This document shows positions 12,186-27,100 of a stretch of 64,000 nucleotides of DNA, one piece after another. The translations under genes and the position numbers were made by a program. How positions within the stretch are numbered: the stretch's first letter is position 1; the number at the start of each line of letters is the position of its first letter. Source of the DNA: Halocafeteria seosinensis (taxonomy: Eukaryota; Sar; Bigyra; Bicosoecida); assembly GCA_001687465.1 (NCBI GenBank), contig LVLI01000279.1, forward strand, positions 41,768 to 105,767, in the 5' to 3' direction. The notes under the pieces are model-generated. The model was given only the letters and a program-made list of their open reading frames with translations, was not told the DNA's origin and searched no databases.

Positions 12186-15100
12186 ATGAGTGCTCGGATT
12201 GTCCTGGTAATTTTGGGGATACAGTACGTGTTGCATTTGAAACGCTTAGTGTTTTGTAGCACGTTGCCACCCTTCACCACTTCTATTCATTGTCTATGTG
12301 GCATGTACAGTTGTCTACTGGCACTCTTGCCCAATGGAAGAGATGATACAACTATATTACAAGGTGTTGCCGCCAATGGGACTGCAACGAGTACATTCTC
12401 TGGAACTCCTACACGAACACCGAGTGGTTCACCATCTTCAAGCGCTTCAGGTACGTCATTTATAAAGTCCCCCTTCATACGTTCTACTTTAAGTTCGACA
12501 ATCTACTCCTTTATTTTCGCGCTGCAACAACGACTACAGCCACTCCATCAGGATCTTTAACGTCCACTGCTACCGGCACATCCTCAGGAAGTAGTACTGG
12601 GACACCCACACCGTCCAGCACACAGAGCCCACCAAGAAGCGCCACGCCATCTCGTTCTGTGACTTCTTCTTCCACTAGCACGGCTAGTGGTTCAGTAACT
12701 ACAAGTGTCTCTGCGACACTCACACCGTCAAGCACACAGAGCGCAACAAGAAGCCCCACTCCATCTTGTTCCGTAACCTCTTCTTTCACTAGCACGGCTA
12801 GTGGATCAGTTACTACGAGTGTCTCCAGTTCGGTCACAGCAAGTTCCTCCCCCTCAACTAGTTCGACTCACTCTCCAACCACTACAGCTACCAAGTCCAG
12901 CAGCCCGACGGGATCATCGACCAGCACAGTCACCGGAACAGTAACTTCTACTGTCACCTCGTCCTCTTCACCGACTGCTTCCCAAACTCTCAGCGCTACT
13001 CCTTCCAGCAGCCGTACACCAACTCCGTCGAGGAGCACGTCCGCAACTTCTTCGGCAACATCCACTTCGACGTTTACTCCAACCACCACGGCTTCAACTA
13101 CGCAGACATCGACGCCAAGTAACACCGCCTCTCAATCACCAACAGCTTCAAAGACTGCTACAACTTCTGTAACCGCAACATCAACCCCGTCGGTATGTCC
13201 TTGCCCGGCTGGATACAGATGCGAATTTGGGATGAAGTTCCTCTGCGAGGACGGAGAGTATTCCGGGATGGGAGACACATCTTGCACCAGCTGTCCTGCA
13301 GGACACAGTTGTCTTTCAGGGATGGCTCATCCAGGTGAGTAGCTCAACTTGTGAAGTCTCTTAATGTTATCAGGATCATTAGTTCACGGGGTTCTCTTTT
13401 CGACAGAATTGTGCCCCAATGGTACCTACTCATTGCATGCCCAAGGTTAGTGGCTTCTTGCGTAACCGATTATATCCTGTAAAACATTGTATTTGATTGT
13501 TCAGGGTTTTGTATATCATGTCCATCTGGTTTTAGCTGCCCACAGCCTAATGACCCCCCAATTGAATGCCCGAAAGGCACGTTTAGTTTGGTGGGAAGCA
13601 AAGGGTGCAGCAACTGCCCACCTGGAACATATACAAGCTCAGGCGGATCTAATGCATGCTTTCCTTGTCCACCTGGTTTCTCATGTCTAAGGCCTGATGC
13701 CGATCCTCTCCCCTGTCCTGTAAACATGTTTTCTACTGGTGGTAGAAGTTTGTGTGAAGCATGTCCGACTTCACTGGAAGCACTACAAGGAAACAACAGT
13801 ATGGGACAGTGTGCTCCTTGCCCCGCGGGTCACAGTTGTGATACGTCATTAAATCCTGAACGATGTTTCCACGGATGGGTCTCAGAGGTCGGCGATCCAA
13901 CTTGCCACCTTTGTAGGAATGGGACATTCCCGAACTTCGAACAATCGAGATGCCTGCCATGCGTGCCTGGGTATCATTGCCGAAACCTCCTTCCGGAGCG
14001 CTGCCCTCCTGGGTTATTTGCTTCAACACACAGCCAGAGAACAGAATGTGATCTATGTCCTATTGGCAAGTTTTGTCCAAATTTTGGTACTGCTTTCCCT
14101 CTACAGTGTCCAAACGGAACATACTCAACTGTTGCGTCGATTGAATGCACTAACTGCGCCCTTGGTTTCGAGTGCATTGATCCTACTGACCTTCCGAGAC
14201 CGTGCGATGTAGGCCAATACAGTATTACCATTGACAATGGCTGGACGAAATGCCTCCCTTGTCCAGCGGGATTCGCGTGTCCAATGGCCAAGACACTTCC
14301 TGAACGATGTCAAGCAGGTAAGACGCATGCTATGTTCAATATAGCATCTCAACGAAAAGTCTTGTTCTCCTCACAGGAACTTATTCCCTAGGAAATCAGA
14401 CAGCGTGCTCCCCATGTAAAGCGGGATTTCAGTGTCTATCAACATCGCAACCACCTCTTCCATGTCCCCTCGGGCATTTTTCCTCCAACATGTCCCAGAA
14501 CTGTTTACCCTGTCCACTTGGACACGAATGCCCTGATCCTTCATTGGCCCCAAGGAAATGTTCACCTGGATACACGGCTATCTCACAAGGATCCACGAGT
14601 TGCCATGTTTGTCCTCCCGGTATGAATAGAATCACGTTTCCTCCAAACCAGACGTCATGTGTCCACAGGTTCTTTAAAACTGCAGGCAGCGAATGTCCAA
14701 ACCCCGATCAACCACCGCGTCCCTGCCTAAGCGGCTCCATTGCCGGATCCGATAGACTTAGTTGCATTGACTGCCCTCCTGGATTTTCTTGCCCCAACAG
14801 TACTCTGTCTGAACCGTTGCCATGCATTGCAGGAACGTACTCACTCAGCAATCAAGCAATATGTCACGTCTGCCCGGCTGGTCATGGTTAGTAATTGTAT
14901 GTAATATTCATGGTTCCTTGGGGATATAACTGTATGCTTGATTCAGAGTGTCCTTATACCACTAGGAATGTGGTCCGTCCATGTCGAGAAGGCTACGCTT
15001 CCGATGCCGGTGCAACTACTTGTTCCCCGTGCCCCGTAGGCTATAGTTGCCTACAAAAGATCTTAGCATTGGCCTTACCTTGTCCTGAAGGCACGTTATC

Positions 15101-18100
15101 ACCTTCGGGCTCGGCAGAGTGCATAGATTGTCCCGTTGGGTTTGAGTGCCCGGATGCCACAGGACATGGGTTGACAGCTTGCCCTCAAGGATTCTTCTTC
15201 AATGATAGTTCCTGTTCGCTTTGTCCAGCAGGTGAAATATGCTCAGATCCGCTCAAAGCGGGTTTCAGCGGGAGCTGTTCGGCTATCGGGGAAATCTCTG
15301 GAAGTGGCTCCGCTGTTTGTAATACGTGTCCGGCCGGCTACGACTGTACTAAAGGAAATACGCTTCTGTCGATTTCTCGTTGTAATGATGGAGAGTATAC
15401 GAGGGACCCAGACGAAGGCTGTCTTTCCTGTCCGACCGGATTCCAAGTAAGACTTTGGCACGAGTAATGTCAGGTTTGGCTCGACTGTTCTTGACATGCT
15501 ACTACAGTGCCCAAGTGTTGAGCGCTCGCCTGAAAGATGCTCTCCTGGAACATGGTCTCCTGGTGGACAAAAACAGTGTTTCGAATGTCGTGCAGGGTAC
15601 TATTGCCCTTATCCAAGGGCAGACGCTGAAATTATTTGCCCTATCGGATCGTGGAGCACTGTAGGCATGGACTCCTGTAGCCTATGCTCCCCTGGAAATT
15701 TGTGGTAAGAGTTGATGACTCTTCGTTTGATTACGATATGTCATAATTTTAAGAGAAGTGCAGTTCTGCAGGTAGTACCTCTCCTTCCGCAAATGAATCG
15801 GAGTGTCGTGTTCCAATGGGAATGTATTTCTCTCACGGTACACTGGAGAATATGAATGGGGTAGAACTGGATCAAACTGGGTCATTATGTCCACCTGGAA
15901 CTATCGGCGTGCAAGCATGTGGAAGCGAACTTGGATCTGCTTGTGTCAAATGTCCAGCGGGGGAATTCTGCTCAGGGCCTGGAGCATCGACCCTGGATGA
16001 TCTTAGTCTTGGCATCCGAAGGGGAGTGTGTCCGCAAGGCCACTACTGTCCTCCAGGTACTAGATCAGCGAATGAATTTCCTTGCCCTTCAGGAACTTAC
16101 GCGTCTACTGTCGGCCTAAGTTCTATTCAACAGTGCGCGCTCTGTCCAGTGGGGCATGTTTGCAGCAATCCTGGGCAAATCTTTCCTGTAGAATGTCCAT
16201 CAGGAAGTTTTTGCGACCATTCTATCCATCCTAGTCAGTCTACGGCATGTCCAGCGGGGACATTTAACCCGATACAGGGATCAAATAGTTCGGTTGCTTG
16301 CAAACGTTGCCCTAAAGGGCATTTTTGCCCTGTAGGCTCTTCCATACCAAGTGCGTGCTCCATGGGAACTTATCAACCTTCCGAAGGAGCGATGCTTGTC
16401 ACTCAGTGCCTTCCTTGTCCCGCTGGATTAGCATGTCCCAATACAGCAACAATTCTACCAAACGCAAGCTGTTCCCTAGGTCACTACTGCCCTCCTGGTA
16501 CATCATTCCCAGATCAGTATGCGTGCCCTCTTGGAACGTTTTCAGAGCAAGGTAATCTAGAGCATATACAGGGATGTCAAACTTGCCCGGGGGGAGAAGT
16601 GTGCGAGCGTGGAACAGGTTACTTGGGGAAAAAGCCGCTACCCTGTGCTCGTGGTCACTATTGCCCCAGTGGAACAGCAAACCAGTTCGATTTTCCTTGT
16701 CCCCGTGGAACTTACACCTCGCGAACCAATCTGAGCTCGTCTGCAGAATGTACAATTTGTCCAGCTGGATCCTTCTGCAGAATCGGCAGTGCTTCGCCAT
16801 CTGGAACCTGCTCGAAAGGTTTCTACTGCCCAGCGGGAAGCAAGCAGCCAACTGAAGTGGCATGCCCTGCTGGTTCCTTCAGTAACGTTGAGGGAGCCAC
16901 GGATAATTCTACATGCTCTCTGTGTCCTGCTGGTTCCTATTGCCCAAGCGGCTCTCTTGCTCCGTCGAGTTGTTCCCATGGAACGCACTCACAAGCAGGA
17001 GCTAAAGAAAGTTCAGATTGCACGGTCTGTGCCGCCGGAACAGTCTGCTTGCAGTCAGCTGTACGCTTACAGACAGAGCCAACGGTCTGTCCCCCAGGGA
17101 CGTTTGGGATAACAAAAGGAGCAAAATGCTTCCTCTGCCCAAAAGGACACTTCTGCCCAACTAACGGTACAAGCGCTGCCGCGATGCTCAATAATACTTG
17201 TCCATCGGGGAAATATTGCGATGCTGGCACGGTTGGGAACTCTGTTACACAGATACGTAACTGCACCCTCGGTTTTTACTGTCCTCCTGGGACTCGCCAT
17301 GAGCAAGAGTGTCCTCCTGGCAGATACTCTCCTACAAGCGGACTTGCGACTTGTGTCCCTTGCCCTCATGGGACTTACTGCACAGGTGGCAAGGCCCCAA
17401 CAGTAACTGGAAAGTGCCTTAATGGATATGTTTGCCCTCAAGGATCAACCAGCAATACACAACAGACATGTCCACTGGGAACTTTCACAAACAGCAGTCA
17501 ACTTCCAAGCATTGAGCACTGCTTGCCATGCCCAGCAGGGTATTTTTGTGATACGATTGTCCCACGGATATGTCCGTCCGGACATTATTGTCCCCGCGGA
17601 ATGGATTCCCCGCTGAAGTGTCCTGTAGGAACGTTTAGCTCCAGCTTGGGTGTTAAGTCCGTCAGCGGTTGCATGCTTTGCCTTGGGGGCAAATATTGTG
17701 ATACTACCGGCGCTACGCATGTTTCTGGAAGGTGTCATGATGGCCACTACTGCGAGAGTGGCTCAATCACCCCGGAGCCATTCTTGCAAGAGCACGTTGC
17801 CGGTAATGGGAGCGCTGGAATTTGTCCTAAAGGAGCGTATTGCGAAGTAGGCACGACACTTCCTATTCCTTGCCCCCTTGGAACATTTCGCAACGTTTAC
17901 ATGGGACGGTCTTTGTCAAGCTGTATTCGCTGTTCTCCAGGCTCCTTCTGCAACGCCACGGGTCTCATTTTGCCATCAGGTCTCTGTTCACCTGGATACT
18001 ATTGCAACGGAAGCGCTACAAGTCCGACCCAGCATGTGTCTCATGCTGGGTTCTTTTCCGTGAAAGGTTCAGGGAGTGAGATTCCGTGCGTACCAGGGAC

Positions 18101-21100
18101 ATTCTCGCCGAGTGCTGGGAGAGAAAAATGCTTGACTTGTCCTAGCCGTCACTATTGTCAAGATCGAGCGACGATTGTTCCCTCGATTTGTCCACAGGGA
18201 AAATATTGTCCTAATGGAACCGTTGTTCCGGAATTGTGTCCTGTAGGCTCTTTCAATCCCCACTATGGGGCAGGCGGATCTGAAAACTGCATAAGCTGCT
18301 TGCCGGGTAAATTTTGTGAGAGTAGCGGCCTGGTGCTCCCCACAGGAAACTGCTCGGCAGGGTTTATCTGTCGAGACGGATCCACTGTACCGGACCCGAT
18401 TGGAAGTATCTTCAGCGGAATAAATAGTGGAGAGTGCCCAGCAGGCAATTTCTGCCCGGCAGGATCCACAATTCCTACCCCATGCCCTTTGGGATTTTAC
18501 CAACCTTTTAATAGAAAAGAAAGTGAACGTGATTGTATCCCCTGCCCCCCTGGTCAATACTGTGATAGGAATGGAACGGTTTCACCGAAAGGATTGTGCC
18601 AGGCTGGTTTCTTCTGCGGGTTGGGCGCAACGCGGAAGGACCCTGATCCTCTGGGTCTCCAAGCACCAGGGAAAAACACAACGTGTGCTCCCTGGACGAA
18701 TGCATTTGAAATTGACTTCAGTGCTCCAATACTTCAAGTAAATGGAAGATGTTCCCCCGGGTTTTTTTGCCCCGAGGGAAGCCGTTACCAATCACCGTGT
18801 CCTCCAGGAACGTATCAAAACTCCAGCGGCGCAGTATCCTGTGACGTCTGCCCCGGGGCATTCTACTGCCCAGAGAGTGGCCTTCGATCTCCCGTCGAAT
18901 GTCCATTGGGAGCATACTGTCCTGAGGGCGTGAGTATGTATGAACGTTGCCCTGTTGGCACCCTAGGGCTCAACGTTGGTTTGAAGCGGCGAACCGACTG
19001 TGAACCTTGCTTGCGAGGCTCCTTCTGCAATTCTAGCGGCATCGCAAGGCCAAGTGGTGCATGCAAGCAAGGCTACTGGTGCAGTGGTGGATCCATCGAC
19101 ATGTTTGGATCAGTTGTTGGAAAAGGCCGCAGTTCATGTCCTGCAGGTTCTTTCTGTCCAATGGGTGCCACGAGACCCGTGAAGTGCCCACCAGGCACAT
19201 GGAATAATGTAACTGGAGCGACAACATTGTCTGATTGCCTTTTGTGTCCACCGGGGCACTTTTGTCCAACCTGGGGAGCTGAGTCTCCAAGCGGTCTGTG
19301 CCTTCCAGGCTACTGGTGTAAACTTGGAGCTCAGTCGCCTGAACCTTCTTCGAGAATTTTCCCCGAGATGCTCAACGGTTCTGCCGCAAACACAGGGTTT
19401 TCTTCTTTCATCGCAAACACATCCGTGCCAGTTGAATTACTATGTCGCTGGCTGACTAACTCAAGCTGTTTCTCCAGCAGCTTGATTAACTGTATCAACG
19501 AAGTAGGTGGATCCCTTTGCCCCGAAGGGCATTGGTGTCCTGCCGGTACTCAGGTTCCGATACCATGTGCCGGAGGCTCGTTCGCTGGTAATAAGGGCCT
19601 AGGTGTCCCTTGCAGTGTGTGCCCCCCGTCCGTGTTTTGCCCAATGGGATCGTCTTCGATACTCCACAACCGGTGTCCTGCGGGACACTACTGCCCGGAA
19701 GGTACTGCTCATGCGCAAGAATTCCCATGTCCCGCTGGGACTTTTCTTCCTAGTGGCAACCATAGTTCCAAAGACCAATGTATTGCCTGCTCTCCTGGAA
19801 AATTTTGTAACGGGACTGGATTAACTGAGCCTACTGGGAACTGCACTGCTGGATTCTTTTGCCCTCTTGGTTCTAGACTCCCCAACGAAGAAAGAAATCG
19901 CTGCCAGAATGGTACCTTTTGTCCCGAGGGAAGTGCGAAGCCGCTCATTTGTCCTGGAGGTCATTACTGTACTGGAGGAGGTACTCCTGCTGGGCTGTGC
20001 TCGGCTGGCACATTTTGTTTCCAGGGTGCCTCGTCAAAATATCCACCAATAAATTCTTTGGGGGGCCATAGTGTTTGTCCGGCTGGATTCTTTTGCCGCG
20101 AGGGATCCACACTCCCTGCACCATGTCCGGCAGGCACATTCAACCCTGTTAAGGGAGCGGCCGATAACTCATCGTGCATCTGGTGCCCTCCTGGGTTATT
20201 CTGTAACGACTCTGCCTTATCAACCATTGCAGAAGTTCTGCCTTGCCCTTCCGGATGGTACTGTGCCGGAAGCGGACGTCTTAATGCTACAGGTCCAGAA
20301 CGAGCTACGCCAAGAGTGAGGATATGTCCACTAGGGCATTTCTGCCCAGAAGGATCTAGTTTTGGCGTTTCGTGTCCTTTAGGTACCTTCCAGGACAAAA
20401 CTGGCAGTAGTAATTGCAAGGCATGTCCGTCAGGATACATTTGTGATGATAGTGCTGGGACCATTGTTCCACAACCTTGTCCACGTGGAAGGGTTTGCGA
20501 AGCTGGAAGCTTTATGGCAACAGCGTTCCAATGCCCTCCGGGGACCTTCTCCAATGCGACCGGTTTATCTGCTCTGGGACAATGTGAGAAATGCCCACCA
20601 GGGAAATTTTGCTCTGGTCATGGTAATACACGTCCGACTGGTTCCTGTGACGAGGGGTACTGGTGCCTTACAGGGTCGTCCAGCGCTAGACCGAGCAATC
20701 AGCTTCAAATACTATCATCGAACCTCTGTGGTCAGGACCGTTGTAGTTTTGAACGGTTCGCAAACGTTACTGTAGTGCTAGAGGGGTACATTTGTCCGCA
20801 GGGTCAATACTGTCCGAAGGGTATCAAGCAGCCACTACCATGTCCCGTGGGGACATTCTCTTCACACGTGGGTATATCTGTGGCCTCCAATTGCACACCA
20901 TGTCTTGAAGGCACACACTGCCCAATGCCAGGGATGCTTGAACCATTACGTTATTGTCCTGGTGGTAGACTATGTCCCCGAGGCTCTGGGCTCAATCTCC
21001 CACTGTGTCCCAAAGGTCACTTTTGCCTGAACGGCACCCTTCAACAATGCCACATTGGCCTCTTCAGCAACAAATCTGGCAGCGCAGCATGTGACGAATG

Positions 21101-24100
21101 CCCTGCAGGAACAGTATGCCCCAACGAGGGAATGTCTACACCGCAGCCGTGTCCCAAAGGTTCGTACTGCCCTGGTGCTTCCAAAGGCTTTGCAGGCGGG
21201 GTACGCTGTCCAAGGGGAACATTCCTCAATATTACGGGGGCAGAAGAGGAGTCCGAATGTGTCCCTTGTCCATATGGGCACTATTGTGGGAATGAAGGCC
21301 TTTCGGTTCCTTCGGGGAAATGTGAAGCAGGGTTTTTGTGCTTTGGTGGGGCAGATAGCAGAGTTCCACAAACAATCGCCAACCAAAGTGGGACTCCACA
21401 CGGAATGCTCTGTCCTCGTGGCTCGTACTGCCCTGCGGGGGCCATTGCTGCATTACCGTGCCCTACAGGCACTTTTGGTGAGAGAGAAGGCGTCTCGGAC
21501 GTGAATGGCTGTACGCCGTGTTCTCCGGGGTCACTGTGTCCGTCCGTCGGTATGACTGCCGCAGGTCCTGTCTGCCCCGAGCGGTATTATTGTCCTCGAG
21601 GTACAGGAGGGGTACAAACTGCGCTCCTGTGCCCAGCTGGCTCGTTCTGCTTGAACGGTTCAAGTATTCCGGAGAACTGTCCAAGTGGGACGTTTCAATC
21701 GGCAGAAGGCAGTATAACGTGTACACGCTGCCCCGCTGGGAGCTACTGTGGTGTTGGCACTCGAGCGCCTCGGGAATGCCCCGCTGGGAGCTTTTGCCCG
21801 CAGGGTTCTCCCGCTGTTCTCGACTACGGAGACTCTAACTTTTCTACGGATCCTGTCACTGGCACGCTGCTGTGCCCTCCAGGGACGTTCAGTAACGTTA
21901 CGGGCTTAAGTTCAGTCGGTCAATGTCAGGAGTGCACGCCAGGAACGTATTGCGGCACATCTGGCCTACAATCTCCAACAGGTGCTTGTCTACGAGGCTT
22001 TTACTGCTTAAACGGTTCAGCACTGGCTGCTCCGCCACATGACGATAATCAAACTGGCTGTACCAGCAACGGTGGTGTGTTTAGTGGAGGGCCTTGTGTC
22101 GGAGGTTTCGTTTGCACAGGAGGCAATACCTCGCCTATCCCAAATGAAAGCAACGGGCTTGCATGCCCTCGTGGAACATACTGTCCATCAGCGTCACAAT
22201 ATCCTATTAGTTGCCCTTCTGGAACATATAATCCTGATGTCGCACAGGAAACATGCAGAAAATGCCCACCGGGTAGCACTTGCCCTTTGGGCAGCTCACT
22301 GCCTCTGCCTTGTCCACTTCATCAGTATTGCCCCGAGGGAACTGGTGGGCTATTTGGCCTTTTCTGCCCCCCGGGAACGTTTGGCGCTATCTTGAATTTA
22401 ACATCAGCCGCTGATTGTGAACAATGCCCGGCAGGGAGATACTGTCATCAAGGACGCATCCAAGGGAACTGCAGTGCAGGCTATATTTGCAGATTTGGGA
22501 ATTCGAATCCAGTTCCCGATACAACTAACTCTATCAAGGGATTTTTGTGTCCCTCCGGATTTTATTGCCCATCTGGAAGCTCCACCACCATACCTTGTCC
22601 TCCTGAAGCGGCTACTGGGGTTACCGGCGCTGCCTCGAGGAGCGAGTGTGGAGAATGTCCCCCAGGATTTCTCTGTTCCACTGGAAACTCATCCATGGTG
22701 TCATGCTCACCTGGGTTCTACTGCAAATCTGGAAAGATGCTGGCATGCCCTTTTTACACAATGAATCCACACTCCGGCAAGTCGTCTTTATCAGATTGCA
22801 TCGCTTGCCCTGCAGGTGTGTTTTGCAATGCAACAGGCATTTCTAATAGCGCAAAATTTGCTTGTCCATCGGGGACCATTTGCTTCGAGGGAGCCACAAA
22901 GCCCCAGAACTGTCCACCCGGGACCTATCGGCAGGTACCTGGAGGTGGGTCTAATGGTTTCGAGGACTGTTCGGAATGCAAAGCAGGTCATACATGCCCG
23001 CATGAAGGAACAGTGATCCCTCTTTCTTGTGGGGGTGGAGTATACTGTCCCCTAGGGTCTATCCAACCCCTTACCTGCCCCGCAGGATCCTACTGTCCTC
23101 CTCAATCTGAAAGAGGTCTCCCATGTCCTGAAGGATTCGCCTGTGATTGGGGGAATGAATTTCCGAATGTGGTGTGTGGGATCGGCACCTTCTGCCCACC
23201 CGGATCGTCGTTCGTTCGAAGGTGCCCCAAAGGTTATATTGGGACAGCAGGTCCCGGGAAACGTACGACAATTGACGATTCATGTTGGAAATGCCCTGGG
23301 GGAACCTATAGTGAGATCCGTCCAAATTCTACCTCATTAGGTTGCCTGCCAGCTAATCAGTCAAGCCCACAGATTATAAGTGTGCAAGGGCACTGCAGGC
23401 AATGCCAAGCTGGCTTTGTGTGCTTAGGAGGGACTACAACTTCGACACCAATGGTACCTAGCCAAGACAGAGGCTTCAGATGTCCTCGGGGACACTGGTG
23501 TCCGGCAGGAAGTGAATTTGCTCAGCCTTGTCCTCGAGGGACGTTCAACGGAATGAAGGGCTCGGGTAGCAGAGTAGACTGTCTCCCTTGTCCTGAGGGA
23601 AGCTTTTCCAACCAAGAAGGTTCTGTGGCCTGCAAAAGCTGTTCGTCTAGCTCAGTTGCAAACAGCGATTCCAGTTCTTGTAGTTGTATCGGTTTTAACA
23701 GGGTGTACCAACCATCCGACGGTCAATGTATATGCAAGGGGGGTTACGAGTCCGTGGGAATGGACTCTAGTTCAGACGGAGTAGCCGATTGTCAGCCCCA
23801 AGTCTTTGAAACTTGCTCTTCTCACAGCTCTCGAGATGATAGCGGAAAGTGTTCAACGAGCTGTGAACAGCAGTGTCGGGGCGGTGGGACGTTTGTTCTC
23901 TCCACAGGCCTTTGTTCTTGCGACGACACCGTTCCACTGTCAGTCTCATGCAATGTAGATTGCCGCCGGCAATTATCCAAAACACTCTACGTGCGTTTCA
24001 TGAATGTCAGTAACGAAGTGCACACGTATTTGGCAGAGGTTCTCCTGGTTTTTAATGGTGGCGTTCGAGAAGTACAGCTACTTCGGTTTATTTCTAAAGA

Positions 24101-27100
24101 CGCCGATAGCATTATCGGACAACTATCTTGCTCCATCTTGAGTGGTTCTGAAGTTCGAGGAGTGTCACAAGTAATTCCCGGAGTCGCGATGATACTAGAG
24201 GCATGCTACGTCACAGAGGTGCGGATCTCGGCTGAGGGTGTTATTGCGGGCAAGCTCGGGGCATCAGTTAACAGCGACTCTGGAACACAACGGCGTGAGC
24301 TTGAGGAAAAAACTACCGAAGTTTTAATTCCTGACCCTCTCGTTTGTATGAGAGAAGAAGATACCATCCTCGTTAATGATAAGACTGGTGGCTTCAAGTA
24401 TTTCAGAGACTCGCTGCTGAACACCAATGACCATTTTGATTCTGGAGTCATTAGGGAGTTTGCAGCGCATGCATTGACAGGCAACTCTTCTACCATAGCT
24501 ATGAGTAATTTTGAGGCTGGTGTTTACGTCTTTGATCACATGAAGCACAAAGGAACAAAGATGGTACTGCGAGTAGTAGGAGATGGCCAAGAATGTCCTT
24601 CGGATTCCCCTGTATTACCACGCACGGAAGGCAACATGGTACTGCTCGGTTTAGGCAAGCACGACCCACCTCTTGTAGCTATTGATTGGTTCAAAGTTGG
24701 TTTAATGCTGGTGTCATTCGTTAGTGCCATTATTCTCAGCATTTTTGGGATAAGAACACTCCAGAAAAAGAGTTGGTACTCCTCTTGGAACTTATTGCCT
24801 GTGTACAAGACCGATAACAGGCGATTGCAGTTAATGGCAATGAACAATTTAAGAACCCGTTCAGCGGTTACAAAATCTACTGGTACAAAAGAGGCCGAAG
24901 GCAGGGAGCCTTCATCGGATATACGAGAATATCCAACACCAAAGCTTGAAGCCGACGAAATGTACTACTACTTCGAAGACATGTACCGCTACTTGGGTAG
25001 GCACCTACAGAGTTCAGCAAGGGCCTTTACTCGGACTTTGAGATCCATTCGGATGAACCAGGGCAGTTTGCCGCAGCAGCTGGAGGAATTTTACTTACTT
25101 AATCGAGCATCCACAGCACTATCCAATGAAGCTGATATCTCGTCCAACTCTGCTGTTCTTCTGCTGTACCTCAATCGTGAGCTACAACAACGTCAGTCCT
25201 TTCATTCAATGTCCACGAAAATCCTGGGGACATTGTCGACCTTTTGTCAGGGCACAACTACTGTTTTGAAGCCTTCCCCTCAAGAATTTTACGACTCAGT
25301 CCTATCTGATGCTTTTTCCAAAGGAAATGCAAAAGTGTTTGAGTCACCTTCCCTGGAAGCATTTCGTCACTACAGCATGGCTACTCAACGTGTTGCGACC
25401 CAGTATTGCACGCTCGTGAGTGACGAGTTAAAAAGAATGAAAGTATCCAAAGACCTTTGGAGGCGTGATCGAGTACAGCAGATGTTGAACAAAAGCGGTT
25501 GCCGGAACGCTGTAGACGCTTTTGCTCTGTTTATTGAAAAAGAGGATGCCTTCCTTGAAGCGACTGAGTCGCTTTCTTGTCAGTTGACCGAATATAATGA
25601 AAGTATGAACGAGTTACTAGCAGACGTGGAGAAGGAGCATGCAAATACCTTAGCAGCGATACAAATGCAACGGGATGCACAAAAGATCAACATTTTGAGT
25701 TCAAATGTTGTGTCTAAGCTAAACGATATCCAGTTTTCAACGTATATGCTACTTGGTGAGATTCATGCTGAGACAAAAAAGCTAGAGTCCTGGGTGTTAC
25801 TTATGGCAGAGGCCGGAAGCACCCTCGAATCAGAATGTTCATCCGTAGTAGCGGAAGTTGGAAAGAAAGCAACTCAGAGTCAGATTGTCCAGAGGAACTT
25901 AACTGAAGCTGTGGCCGACTTAAGGGTTCTATTGGAATATTTGGCGAATTCATTCACCGCAGAAACCCCCGCCGTACATGAGCCTACTTACGACGCACAG
26001 TATGAGTACCTATGGGAGACAGCCAGTCCCGACCAGGATATTCCTTCCGCAAAGACAGAGTATTATTCATACGCTGAGACGGGTGACTTTGAAGGCCAAC
26101 CAGCGGAATTACCAGACTCCGATACAACACTATTTTCGGAGTACCAAAACTATCATCCCGACACTGTATATGGCGAAGAAGCAATCCCTGAGGCCGATGA
26201 GTCCGGAAGCGACTCGGTGAGCAATTCGGGCACTGGTAGCTCCGGAGAGCAATCCTCTTCCCTGGAAAATGCAGCGGAAAGTGAACAACAGGAAGTTGAT
26301 ATGAGGAATCCAATTCCCGGTGAATTGAAAAGGAGCAGCGCTGACGAGGAATTGCACAATGATGAGGAGGCATCCGATCGTCTCAAGCACGATAGGAAGC
26401 TATCTTACCAATCTGTCTCAGATGCCTCTAAGTCAATACGCTCTATGCGCAAACTATTAAATGATGCCAGCAAGCGTGGATTTAATGTGAGCCCAGAAGA
26501 GGAAACTGTAGGTGCGGCGGAAGGCGCCAGCGCAGGTCGCTTTAGGGAATTGCAGGAGAAGCAAACGCTTGGCCTAGAGCATGAGAATCAGCTACTTGGC
26601 GACGCTGAAAAGGCTATAGACAGTGAAATTGAGAAACAAAATCAAGAATTTAAGAAACAGAAGGAACAGGAGTTCTACTCAAGGTACTCCCACGATCCGA
26701 ACCTTTCGTCTGGGGCTGCCAAAGCACTACGGAGAGAATACGCCGCTGAGTGGGATCTCCTGCAACAAAAAATTAATGACGAAAGGTCGAGACAAAGTGC
26801 ACAGCGGAAACTACAACTTCATGAGCGCCATCGCCGAAGGTCAATAGACATTCGAGACCGTCAGAGCAAGGATCAGGATGAATTCGCTCAGAAACTACAT
26901 GAGGAACACTTAAAGCAGCTACAACAGGAACTTGATGAAGAGGAGGCCAGTGTCTTGATGCAGACCCAGAAGCATGACGACATCAGCTCTTCAATTGAGT
27001 CTCAAATAGAGGCGAAAGCAAAAATAGTTCGAGAAACTGTTATCAGGAGACAAAACGAGGAGATAAGGGCGCACATTCAATTGGCGAGGCGAAATTTGGA

